Made by a program: the position numbers and the translations under genes. DNA of 36,896 nt from positions 1 through 36,896 of the forward strand of contig DAHUYL010000111.1 of assembly GCA_027315255.1 (NCBI GenBank), in the 5' to 3' direction. Source of the DNA: Solirubrobacterales bacterium. GTDB lineage: Bacteria > Actinomycetota > Thermoleophilia > Solirubrobacterales > Solirubrobacteraceae. This document shows, piece after piece, positions 29,321 through 36,313 of the stretch. Numbering within the stretch: position 1 is the stretch's first letter; each line of letters begins with the position of its first letter. Below the pieces are notes generated by a model. That model searched no databases. It worked only from the letters and a program-made list of their open reading frames with translations, and was not told the origin of the DNA.

Positions 29321-30299
29321 CGCCCCCGCCGGTTCGATTGGTGTGGTGATCTGCGCCTACTCCGAGGCCCGGTGGGAGCAGCTCAGAGCCGCGGTCGCCT
29401 CCGTGCAAGGACAGTCGCTCGCGCCGGCCGAGACGGTTGTCGTGATCGATCACAACGAGCGGCTGCGCGAACGCGCCCGCACCGAGCTCACGTCCCCGAG
29501 CACGCGCGTGATTGCAAGCACGGGTCGGCCCGGCCTGTCGGGCGCGCGCAACACCGGACTGCGGGCGCTCGAATCCGACCTCGTGGCGTTTCTCGACGAC
29601 GACGCACGTGCGACGGAGCCTTGGCTCGAGCAGCTCACTGCTCCATTCGCCCACGCTTCGGTGCTCGCCACCGGGGGGGTCGCCAAACCTGACTGGGAGG
29701 CAGCACCCGCCCGATGGTTATCACCGGAGCTGTACTGGGTCATCGGCTGCAGCTACCGAGGCCTGCCGGAGGACGTGGCCGAAATTCGCAACCCGATCGG
29801 GGCCAATATGGCGTTCCGGCGCGAGGCGCTACTCACCGTCGGTGGCTTCACCGAAGGCGTCGGCCGAGTCGAGGATCGGCCGCTCGGAGATGAGGAGACG
29901 GAGGTGTCGGTCCGGGTCCGCATGCGCTGGCCGGACGCGCAGATCCTGCACGTGCCGGCGGCGCTGGTCACGCACACCGTCCCGATGCGGCGAGCCAGCT
30001 GGAGCTACCTCGCCTCGCGGTGCTGGGCCGAGGGGCGCTCGAAGGCGCATCTCACGGGTGCGGTCGGCGCCGCTTCGGCGCTTGCGAGCGAGCGCCGGTA
30101 CGTAGCCCGCGTCCTGCCGGCCGGCGTCATCCGTGGACTGCTGGATGGAATCAGAGGCGATCTCGCCGGCTTGGCGCGCGCCGCCAGCATCGTCGCCGCA
30201 CTCGCCTTGACCTCGGCCGGCTACGGATACGGACGCGTCACCGCGCGACTCAACGGTAACCGACGGGAGACTCCCAGACGCGCACGTACGCGATCTTGA
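29307..30299 (+). CDS. Glycosyltransferase family 2
   Basis: 330 residues from GTG 29307, overlapping the deacetylase gene by 14 bases; GTG 29343 is a shorter alternative. The frame is open upstream, but that part is shadow. GT-A motifs are GVVICAYSEARWEQLRAAVASV, TVVVIDHNE, GRPGLSGARNTGLRALESDLVAFLDDDARA with the DDD metal site, and IGANMAFRREALLTVGGFTEG. The C-terminus has a weakly hydrophobic helix (LARAASIVAALALTSAGYGYG). It likely adds one sugar during surface glycan synthesis. Last gene of the plus-strand operon; its end overlaps the convergent GH16 gene by 50 bases. Confidence 0.88.
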   Translation: MCGADAPAGSIGVVICAYSEARWEQLRAAVASVQGQSLAPAETVVVIDHNERLRERARTELTSPSTRVIASTGRPGLSGARNTGLRALESDLVAFLDDDARATEPWLEQLTAPFAHASVLATGGVAKPDWEAAPARWLSPELYWVIGCSYRGLPEDVAEIRNPIGANMAFRREALLTVGGFTEGVGRVEDRPLGDEETEVSVRVRMRWPDAQILHVPAALVTHTVPMRRASWSYLASRCWAEGRSKAHLTGAVGAASALASERRYVARVLPAGVIRGLLDGIRGDLAGLARAASIVAALALTSAGYGYGRVTARLNGNRRETPRRARTRS

Positions 30300-31128
30300 G
30301 CACCGACGGTACCGACACGGGGCCGCCCGTGCCAGGATTGACGCTGTTGTCGAGGATCAGGAACATCGGCCTGCCCGTGATCCCGGAGCTGATCTTCCCG
30401 ACCTCGTGCCCGTCGTAGTAGTACGTCACGGCTCCGTGCTGCCAGTCGGCTCCGACGGTATGCCAGCCTGCCGCCCTGGGCAGCCGCACGCATCCTCCGG
30501 AGCTGCCGAGGTCACTGTGGAAGTGATACGACAGACCGGGCCCGCAGCTGTGAAGCACCTCCAGCACGTCGAGCTCGCCGGTGCTCGGCCAATGCCCCGT
30601 TCCGTCCGCCCAGACGGCCGGAAAGTTCACCGGCGTTCCGCCTTGGGCGGGCAGATCGACGCGGGCTTCGACGTAGCCGTATGTGAACCGGAACGAGTCA
30701 ACCGTCGTGACCACACCCGAGGCGTACCGATACCTCGTGCCGTTGTCCGCCGTGCACCGACGTCTGACCGCAGCCAATTCCAGCAGGCCACCGGCCACAG
30801 CGACCTGTGAGGGCGCGGCGCAACTTAGATCGGAGCTGTTCGGCGCTGGCGTCACGTCGCTAGCGGCCTCACCCAACCAGTTTGGCTGCCAAGTCGTGCG
30901 ATCAAGGCCGACGCCCGTGAACACGGCGTCGAACCGAAGCCGCCAATTGCCGGGCACGCCGAGCGGCATCACCGTCGCCTCGGCCAGCCCCTCGCTGTGG
31001 CCTACCGCGTAGGTCCGAGCGCCGAGGCTCGCGGCAGCCGAGACCGCGCTCTGGACCAGCACGAGCATGATCAGCGTCGAAGCTGACGCCCACAGCGCAC
31101 GCCAGAGCTGCGAAGGCATGCGGATCAC
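30250..31128 (-). CDS. Secreted glycoside hydrolase family 16 (endo-beta-glucanase-like)
   Basis: 292 residues from GTG 31128 (or 289 from ATG 31119). A signal sequence (ALWASASTLIMLVLVQSAVSAAASLGA) is followed by the GH16 jelly-roll: SGVVTTVDSFRFTYGYVEARVDLP, FPAVWADG, WPSTGELDVLEVL with the E-x-D-x-x-E catalytic set (Glu185, Asp187, Glu190 counted from 31128), and GWHTVGADWQHGAVTYYYDGHEVGKI. Family members cut beta-1,3/1,4-glucans, agar-like polymers or bacterial exopolysaccharides. In this context it may trim or release the polymer made by the flanking operons. Cys103, Cys125, Cys195 and the Cys in GGCVRL may form disulfides. Confidence 0.9.
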   Translation of the reverse strand: MIRMPSQLWRALWASASTLIMLVLVQSAVSAAASLGARTYAVGHSEGLAEATVMPLGVPGNWRLRFDAVFTGVGLDRTTWQPNWLGEAASDVTPAPNSSDLSCAAPSQVAVAGGLLELAAVRRRCTADNGTRYRYASGVVTTVDSFRFTYGYVEARVDLPAQGGTPVNFPAVWADGTGHWPSTGELDVLEVLHSCGPGLSYHFHSDLGSSGGCVRLPRAAGWHTVGADWQHGAVTYYYDGHEVGKISSGITGRPMFLILDNSVNPGTGGPVSVPSVLKIAYVRVWESPVGYR

Positions 31129-31204
31129 TACCTAAGGATATCGCTCGCGACCCGCTTCCGATCGAAACGCGTCGCACATCTGTCGAGGACTACGAAGGGA
31201 AGGT

Positions 31205-31232
31205 TTGCCGTCTTGCCAATATTGTGTATTCT
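31205..31232 (+). promoter_or_regulatory. Candidate promoter for the DPM-synthase-like gene
   Basis: TTGCCG (31205-31210) and TATTCT (31227-31232) with a 16-base spacer lie in a locally A/T-rich stretch, about 107 bases upstream of the TTG start. The -10 overlaps the palindrome that begins at 31230. Confidence 0.4.
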
Positions 31233-31249
31233 CTTATCTCGATAAGAGA
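31230..31249. promoter_or_regulatory. 20-bp near-perfect palindrome, likely operator
   Basis: TCTCTTATC-TC-GATAAGAGA: two perfect 9-base arms around 2 bases, in one of the few AT-rich stretches of the window. It overlaps the proposed -10, the classic place for a repressor site. The arms are too AT-rich to expect by chance in this genome. The regulator is unknown. Confidence 0.55.
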
Positions 31250-31339
31250 GCTTTCGGTCCGAGCCAAACCCAGACCGCGTTCATATTTCACGAGCCTGTG
31301 GACGGTGATGGTGGCGGGTAGGCATTAGGGGGTGTTCCC

Positions 31340-32308
31340 TTGCAGACGGGGCATGCTGCAACGGCGTATGTTCACAGGTGGGTTGGCCCTTCGGTGACCG
31401 CAGTGATCCCGACCTTCAACGAGCAGTACGGCATTGAATGGGTGCTGCGCAATATTCCCCCATGGGTTGAGGAGCTGGTGCTGATCGACGGCCTCTCGAC
31501 CGACCAGACGGAGGCGCTGGCTCGTGCGATCCAACCGAAGATCGTCGTCGTACACCAGCACGCCCGCGGCAAGGGTGCGGCTGTCCGTGCCGGCTTCGAG
31601 GCCGCCACGAGCGATATCGTCGTGATGCTCGACGCAGATGGCAGCACCGACCCGCGCGAGATCCCACGCTTCGTCGGGGCGCTCGTGGCGGGAGCTGATT
31701 TTGTCAAGGGGTCACGCAGCCTCGCGGGGGGCGGTTCGGACGACTTCACCCCGCTACGGCGGTTGGGAAACCGCTTCTTCGTTGCGCTCGTCAGAGTGCT
31801 GTTCGGCGTCCGGTTCACCGACTTGTGCTATGGGTACGTCGCCTTCTGGCGCCATCACCTCGACGCGCTCGAACTGACCTCGACGGGATTCGAACTGGAG
31901 ACGGCACTCGCGCTCGGGGCGGTGAAGGCTCGGCTTCAGATCCGGGAGGTGCCAAGCTACGAGCTCGCGCGTCGCGAGGGCAAATCGAATCTCCATGCGT
32001 TCGGCGATGGCTTGGGGGTGCTGCGCGAGATTCTCAAGCGACGCGTCACCAACCATCCGGACGTCCCGCGGATCGAGCTCGACGCGGTTGAGAAGCCTTC
32101 ACCGCAGGTCAGCCTGTCGTGGCTACCGGCCGGCCGGGATCGCAGGCGGGTTGACAGACGTCGAGCCAGCTGCGCAGCGTCCTGGTACCGCGGCCCTGAG
32201 CGCCGCGTCCATCAGCGCCGACAGCCTGTCCGCGACACCGTGACGGTGTACGTGGCTCGCACCGAGCACAGAGGTGCTCCGGCAGAGCACGCGGCGCGAG
32301 CCCACTGA
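31340..32308 (+). CDS. DPM-synthase-like glycosyltransferase family 2
   Basis: 322 residues. The start is TTG 31340, decided by AGGGGG at 31327-31332 with ideal 7-base spacing. GT-A motifs are VTAVIPTFNEQYGIEWVLRNIP, ELVLIDGLSTDQTEALA, GKGAAVRAGFEAATSDIVVMLDADGSTDP (DxD) and LRRLGNRFFVALVRVLFGVRFTDLCYGYVAFWR, the pattern of dolichyl/polyprenyl-phosphate mannose synthases and related undecaprenyl-phosphate transferases. There are no C-terminal membrane helices; instead a tail of about 60 residues is Arg-rich (GRDRRRVDRRR, RGPERRVHQRR). It would make a polyprenyl-phosphate sugar donor for GT-C enzymes such as the 25314 product (inference). Stand-alone gene with its own operator. Confidence 0.87.
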   Translation: MQTGHAATAYVHRWVGPSVTAVIPTFNEQYGIEWVLRNIPPWVEELVLIDGLSTDQTEALARAIQPKIVVVHQHARGKGAAVRAGFEAATSDIVVMLDADGSTDPREIPRFVGALVAGADFVKGSRSLAGGGSDDFTPLRRLGNRFFVALVRVLFGVRFTDLCYGYVAFWRHHLDALELTSTGFELETALALGAVKARLQIREVPSYELARREGKSNLHAFGDGLGVLREILKRRVTNHPDVPRIELDAVEKPSPQVSLSWLPAGRDRRRVDRRRASCAASWYRGPERRVHQRRQPVRDTVTVYVARTEHRGAPAEHAARAH

Positions 32309-32343
32309 CGCTTTCGCGGCAGGAGTCCGTGCTCAGCGGTGAA

Positions 32344-32362
32344 CGGTCATTCGACGTGACCG
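32344..32362 (+). terminator. Possible terminator hairpin between convergent genes
   Basis: CGGTCA-TTCGACG-TGACCG forms a 6-base-pair stem, 35 bases after the DPM-like stop and inside the 90-base gap before the radical SAM stop. Downstream plus-strand bases (GCGTTGTCTTG) give only a broken T-run, so termination would be weak. Confidence 0.3.
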
Positions 32363-32398
32363 CGGGCGTTGTCTTGCTGGTTCGGCACTACACGGCTG

Positions 32399-33646
32399 TC
32401 AGCTCGCGGTCGGCTCGGCCTCGCGTGTGCCGTTGCGCGGCACGATCTGGACGAAGTCGCCGAACCGCTCCGGCTCCTCGAGCCGGCAGGACCACACCAG
32501 CTCGCCGTTGTGGACGGTGATGTCCGGGCACCCGTCGCACATGTTCTGGTGACCGTCGGCGTAGACGTCGGCAGGCTGGATGATCATGATCGACTGGAAC
32601 CGCAGCGGCTCGCGCAGCCGCGAGGGCCGCCGCGCGACGTCGCGCAGGTAGCGACGCGCGATCGGCCGCAGCCGCTCGTCGGCAACGCCCAGGGCCAGCA
32701 TCGCGCGGCCGCGGCCGAGCATCGCCGGGCTCGCGTACGCCAGGTAGCGGCCCGTCCACAGATGGTGGGCGGTCTGGACGAGCTCCATCGAGCGCGGCCC
32801 GACGTAACCGTAGATCCGCTCACGGGTTCCGAGGCGGCCGCTCAGCAGCCACTTGAGCGTGTCCGGACGCTCGGTGCCGTTCAGGTACGCCGCCGGGGCG
32901 AAGTCGGGATGGCGCTTGCGGATCTCCGCGACGATGTCGGTCGACTGCAGCTCGTGACGAGTCTGGTCGTCGGTCGCGTACGGCATCGTCCCGAAGTCGA
33001 CCGGGTTGCCGCGGACCAGGTACTCGAAGTCGCCGCCCACCACCCCTGTGCGGAACGCGATGAACACGATGTTGTCGACGATGTCGATGTGGCGCTGGGC
33101 CCAGTCGACCACGTCCGGGACCTGCGCGAGCGTGTCCTCGTACACGGTCGCGTTGAACGAGCACGCGAGCCCGCCGGCGTCCGCGACCATCTTCGCGAGC
33201 TGCAGGCGCAGGTCGCACAGCGCGACCTCGTCGGCGTGCTTCCACTTCGGACGGCCCTGCTTGGAGTCGATGTGAAACGTGAACCCGGTGGCGCCGGCGA
33301 GCTTCAGGTCTGCCAGCAGCCGCTCGGTCAGGGCCAGCCCGTTGGTGTTGACGATCGGCTTCAGCCCGCGCTCGGCGACCATCGCGACGATCTCGACGAT
33401 CTCCGGGTGCACGAGCGGGTCGCCGCCGGCGATCGAGATGCCGTCGACGGTGCGGTAGCGCATGAACACGTCGAGGTCGTCGGCCACCTCGGCCAGCGTC
33501 TTGTGGCCGCGCGGATCGTTCTCGCGGTAGCAGCCGAGGCAGGCGAGGTTGCACTTCTTGGTTGGCTCGAGCCACGCGATCGCGTTGTCGGGCAGCGACC
33601 ACGGCAGCCGGTACAGCTGGCGGTGGTCGACGGTGGCGGTGCTCAC
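32399..33646 (-). CDS. Radical SAM enzyme with C-terminal cysteine cluster
   Basis: 415 residues from GTG 33646; in-frame GTG codons at 33664 and 33682 are alternative starts in an 18-base repeat. The [4Fe-4S]/SAM motif KCNLACLGCYREN has Cys32, Cys36 and Cys39 (C-x3-C-x2-C). ISIAGGDPLVHPEIVEI is the GGE-like SAM-binding strand, and GLKPIVNTNGLALT follows. The C-terminal part holds MCDGCPDITVHNGELVWSCRLEE, three more cysteines that could bind an auxiliary cluster as in SPASM-type or related enzymes. Layout recalls PqqE/NirJ/AhbD-like proteins, but I cannot assign the reaction. Last gene of the YceI / AKR-Cld / radical SAM operon, so it may modify a tetrapyrrole, peptide or other cofactor. Confidence 0.85.
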   Translation of the reverse strand: MSTATVDHRQLYRLPWSLPDNAIAWLEPTKKCNLACLGCYRENDPRGHKTLAEVADDLDVFMRYRTVDGISIAGGDPLVHPEIVEIVAMVAERGLKPIVNTNGLALTERLLADLKLAGATGFTFHIDSKQGRPKWKHADEVALCDLRLQLAKMVADAGGLACSFNATVYEDTLAQVPDVVDWAQRHIDIVDNIVFIAFRTGVVGGDFEYLVRGNPVDFGTMPYATDDQTRHELQSTDIVAEIRKRHPDFAPAAYLNGTERPDTLKWLLSGRLGTRERIYGYVGPRSMELVQTAHHLWTGRYLAYASPAMLGRGRAMLALGVADERLRPIARRYLRDVARRPSRLREPLRFQSIMIIQPADVYADGHQNMCDGCPDITVHNGELVWSCRLEEPERFGDFVQIVPRNGTREAEPTAS

Positions 33647-33687
33647 AGCGGACTCTCCTCTCACAGCGGACTCTCCTCTCACAGCGG
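33643..33687 (-). repeat. 18-bp tandem repeat carrying ribosome site and start codon of the radical SAM gene
   Basis: Two perfect copies of an 18-base unit (33643-33660 and 33661-33678, plus-strand TCACAGCGGACTCTCCTC) and a 9-base partial third (33679-33687). On the coding strand each unit gives GAGGAG, eight bases, then GTG, so ribosome site and start are duplicated in frame (VRGESA per unit). Confidence 0.8.
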
Positions 33688-33690
33688 CTC

Positions 33691-35577
33691 TCACAGGACG
33701 ATCGTGTGTCCGGCCCGGCGGCCGACGAAGAACGGTCCCAACCGCTCGATGTAGCGGGCCGTCTGCTCGCTCGAGCGCATCGCCTTGACGAGCCGGCTGA
33801 GCTGGTCGGGACGTGGCCCCAGCAGCCCGATCACGAACTCGTTGTCGGCACGGTCGAGGCCGAAGCACTCGAGCCGGATGTCGTCGGCGTAGCCGGCCTG
33901 CGCGAACGCCGCGCCGATGCGGCCGTGCTCGCCGAGGATTCGCGCCCGCTCGCTCCCGGGCAGCCGGTAGAAGTCGGCGGTCCGGCGCAGCGGGTACCAG
34001 ACAGCCCAGCTCGATCGCGCCGCGACGAGCTTGCGTCGCGGCGCCTCGAGCAGCCAGTCCTCCAGCGCCGGCTCGTGGCCCGAGCCGTACGTCCGGCCCA
34101 GCATCGCCAGTCCGGAGTCCGGCCGAAGTCCGATCCCGGACGTCTCGGCGGCGAGCTCGCGGACCGTCGAGACGAGCCGGTCGGGGTCCTCGCTGATGAC
34201 CAGCACGGCCGTCGTGCAGACGTCGGTCGCGCTCTCGTACACGACCCCCTCGGCGCCGCTGCGCCGCAGCGCGGTCAGCAGCTCCGCCGATGACGCCGGG
34301 CCCGTGAACGCCTGCAGCTCGATGAACAGCCGCCGGTCGAGCGCCTGCACCGAGCCGTCGGCGAGCATCGCGCCACGCTCGCGCGCGTCGCGCGGGTCGC
34401 CTGCGCAGTAGAGGTCGCGATCGGGCGCGATCCCCCAGCGGCGGGCGACCGCCTCGAGCTGGGTGGTGACCGGCCACTGGTCGGCGCGGGGCTCGCCCGA
34501 GTACTGGCGGCTCGCGCCCTTCAGCGGCACGGTGCCCGTGTTGTCGCCGACCCGACTGATCGCCTCGACCTCATCGCCGGTCAGGAGCTCGCCTGAGGGG
34601 ACGCCTGCGAGCTCCGCACGCTTGTCCTCGACCGGGCGCCCCTCGGGCCCCGGTTCCTGGACGAGCGTCGGGACCACACACGCGACCGGCTCGTGCGCGA
34701 GGTTCCACGCGCACGCCAGTTGCAGCGGCGTCAAACCGTGGCGGGCGCCGATCTCGCGGATCTGCTCGAGCTTGGCGTGGGCGGCCTCGACCCAGCCCGC
34801 CGGCCGGAAGCTGCGGTGGTCGCCGGCGGGGAAGCGATGCCCCGGCCGCACATCGCCCCAGAACACGCCCCCGTGGTCGACCACGCGCGTGATCACCCCG
34901 ACTCCGTGCGCCGCGGCCGCGGGCAGCGCCAGCGTCGCCGGCCACGGCTCGAGCGGGTTGAGGATCACCATCGCCCAGTCGATCAGCTCGCCGAACCGCT
35001 CGAAGCATCCGATCAGGTCGAGCACGAAGCCGTTGTCCGGACCGGGCGCGATCCCCAGCCGGCGGGTCAGGCCGGCGTCGCGCAGCGCCTGCATCCCCAT
35101 CCAGACCGCCTCGCTCTCATACCCGATGCGGTCGGGGTTGTGCAGCAGCAGCACGTCGAACGAGTCGACCCCGCACCGTGCGAGGCTCTGCTCGGCCGCC
35201 ATCCGCAGGTAGCCGGCGTACTGGCCGTGGCCGCGCAGCTTCGGGTCGGTGAACCGCTGGTAGCCGGCGGCGCCCTCCCGCCGCCCGTCGTAGAAGTCGT
35301 GTCCGACGGCGCCGATCAGGCAGTAGGAGTCGCGCGCGACGCCCTCGAGCGCGCGGCCGAGCATCCGATCGGCCTCGCCGCAGCCGTACACGTCCGAGGT
35401 GAGCACCGTCTTGACGTCGGGTCCCGGGCGCAGCAGCCGGGCGAGACGGTCGGGCTCGAGCGGCACGCCGAACGGCATGAACCCGCTCCACGCGCCGATC
35501 GCCGTGGTGGTCGGCTCGAGGCCGCCGTCGGCGCGATCGGCCGCAACGGCGCCGGGCGACGCCTGTACTGGATTCAT
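33691..35577 (-). CDS. Aldo/keto-reductase-like domain fused to a chlorite-dismutase/HemQ-like domain
   Basis: 628 residues from ATG 35577. Residues about 22-350 are an AKR barrel: TSDVYGCGEADRMLGRAL, SFDVLLLHNPDRIGY, GVITRVVDHGG and LTPLQLACAWNLAHEPVACVVPT. Of the AKR tetrad, Tyr64 and His146 are in place, but the Asp five residues before Tyr is Leu and the usual Lys position reads LIGAVGH, so normal carbonyl reduction is doubtful. Residues about 412-628 match the Cld/HemQ family: WYPLRRTADFYRLP, ERARILGEHGRIG with His551 as probable heme ligand, ECFGLDRADNEFVIGL and ARYIERLGPFFVGRRA. HemQ enzymes decarboxylate coproheme to heme; other members act on chlorite or peroxide. The fused substrate is unknown. 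It starts 13 bases after YceI. Confidence 0.82.
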   Translation of the reverse strand: MNPVQASPGAVAADRADGGLEPTTTAIGAWSGFMPFGVPLEPDRLARLLRPGPDVKTVLTSDVYGCGEADRMLGRALEGVARDSYCLIGAVGHDFYDGRREGAAGYQRFTDPKLRGHGQYAGYLRMAAEQSLARCGVDSFDVLLLHNPDRIGYESEAVWMGMQALRDAGLTRRLGIAPGPDNGFVLDLIGCFERFGELIDWAMVILNPLEPWPATLALPAAAAHGVGVITRVVDHGGVFWGDVRPGHRFPAGDHRSFRPAGWVEAAHAKLEQIREIGARHGLTPLQLACAWNLAHEPVACVVPTLVQEPGPEGRPVEDKRAELAGVPSGELLTGDEVEAISRVGDNTGTVPLKGASRQYSGEPRADQWPVTTQLEAVARRWGIAPDRDLYCAGDPRDARERGAMLADGSVQALDRRLFIELQAFTGPASSAELLTALRRSGAEGVVYESATDVCTTAVLVISEDPDRLVSTVRELAAETSGIGLRPDSGLAMLGRTYGSGHEPALEDWLLEAPRRKLVAARSSWAVWYPLRRTADFYRLPGSERARILGEHGRIGAAFAQAGYADDIRLECFGLDRADNEFVIGLLGPRPDQLSRLVKAMRSSEQTARYIERLGPFFVGRRAGHTIVL

Positions 35578-35590
35578 CGTCTCTGCACTC

Positions 35591-36169
35591 TCACTCGTCG
35601 TCGATCCTCACCGCGGACAGCGCGACCGCGATCTTCACCTGGTCCGACAGCGCGGCGCCGACCCGCTCGAGCAGGCCGCCGCCGGTGACGCCGAACTCGC
35701 TGCGGCTGATCGTCCCACGGGCTGAGAGCGCCAGTCGCTGCGGCTCGCCCGGTCCCACCGCTGCCGGCTCGACCACGCCGGTCAGGATGACCTCGCGGCG
35801 AGCACCGCGGATCGTCAGCTCGCCGTCGACCTGCACGGCGCCCCGCGCGTTCTGGATCCGGCGCGAGTCGAACCTGATCTGCGGGTGCCCCTCGACGTCG
35901 AGGAACCCCTTCCCGAGCAGCACCTCGTCGCGCCGCCGCTCGCCCGTGTACAGGCTGTCGACCTCGACCGTGCCGCCGGCGGCGCACAGCCCGGCTGGCC
36001 CGGTCTCGAGCTCGCCCGCGAACCGGTCGAACGCGCCGGCGACGGTCGCCACCGCCATGTGCCTGATCGTGAACGAGACCGACGAGTGGCTGCGATCGAC
36101 CTCCCACCGGGCCTGCTCGAAGCCCCGGGTCGCCGGAGGAACGGGACTGTTGTTCGGCATCGCGGGCAT
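35591..36169 (-). CDS. YceI-family lipid-binding protein
   Basis: 192 residues from ATG 36169, preceded by GAGG at 8 bases; ATG 36160 is possible. The YceI lipocalin-like fold is clear: WEVDRSHSSVSFTIRHMAVATVAGAF at the N-terminus, GTVEVDSLYTGERRRDEVLLGKGFLDVEGHPQIRFDSRRI, DGELTIRGARREVILTGVVEP and ISRSEFGVTGGGLLERVGAALSDQVKIAVALSAVRI. There is no signal peptide, so it is cytoplasmic. YceI proteins bind long isoprenoids or amphiphiles in a hydrophobic tube. As first gene of the redox operon it could carry a prenyl or quinone-like substrate for the downstream enzymes (inference). Confidence 0.92.
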   Translation of the reverse strand: MPAMPNNSPVPPATRGFEQARWEVDRSHSSVSFTIRHMAVATVAGAFDRFAGELETGPAGLCAAGGTVEVDSLYTGERRRDEVLLGKGFLDVEGHPQIRFDSRRIQNARGAVQVDGELTIRGARREVILTGVVEPAAVGPGEPQRLALSARGTISRSEFGVTGGGLLERVGAALSDQVKIAVALSAVRIDDE

Positions 36170-36264
36170 CCGGTCGGCCTCAAGCTAGTTCGCCTGCGGA
36201 CCCGGAGCATCCGGGCAAAACACCGGAGCGGCATCGGGACCCTTCCGCCGCCGCCACGGCAGAG

Positions 36265-36300
36265 CGGCGGGACGGCCTGCCCTGAGAGACCGTCCCGCCG
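36265..36300 (-). terminator. Strong GC hairpin between membrane-protein gene and yceI-type gene
   Basis: CGGCGGGACGG-N14-CCGTCCCGCCG: perfect 11-base arms, 13 bases after the stop of the membrane-protein gene. No T-run follows on the minus strand. It probably ends or protects the upstream transcript, separating that gene from the YceI operon. Confidence 0.5.
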
Positions 36301-36313
36301 AGGGTGAACCAGC

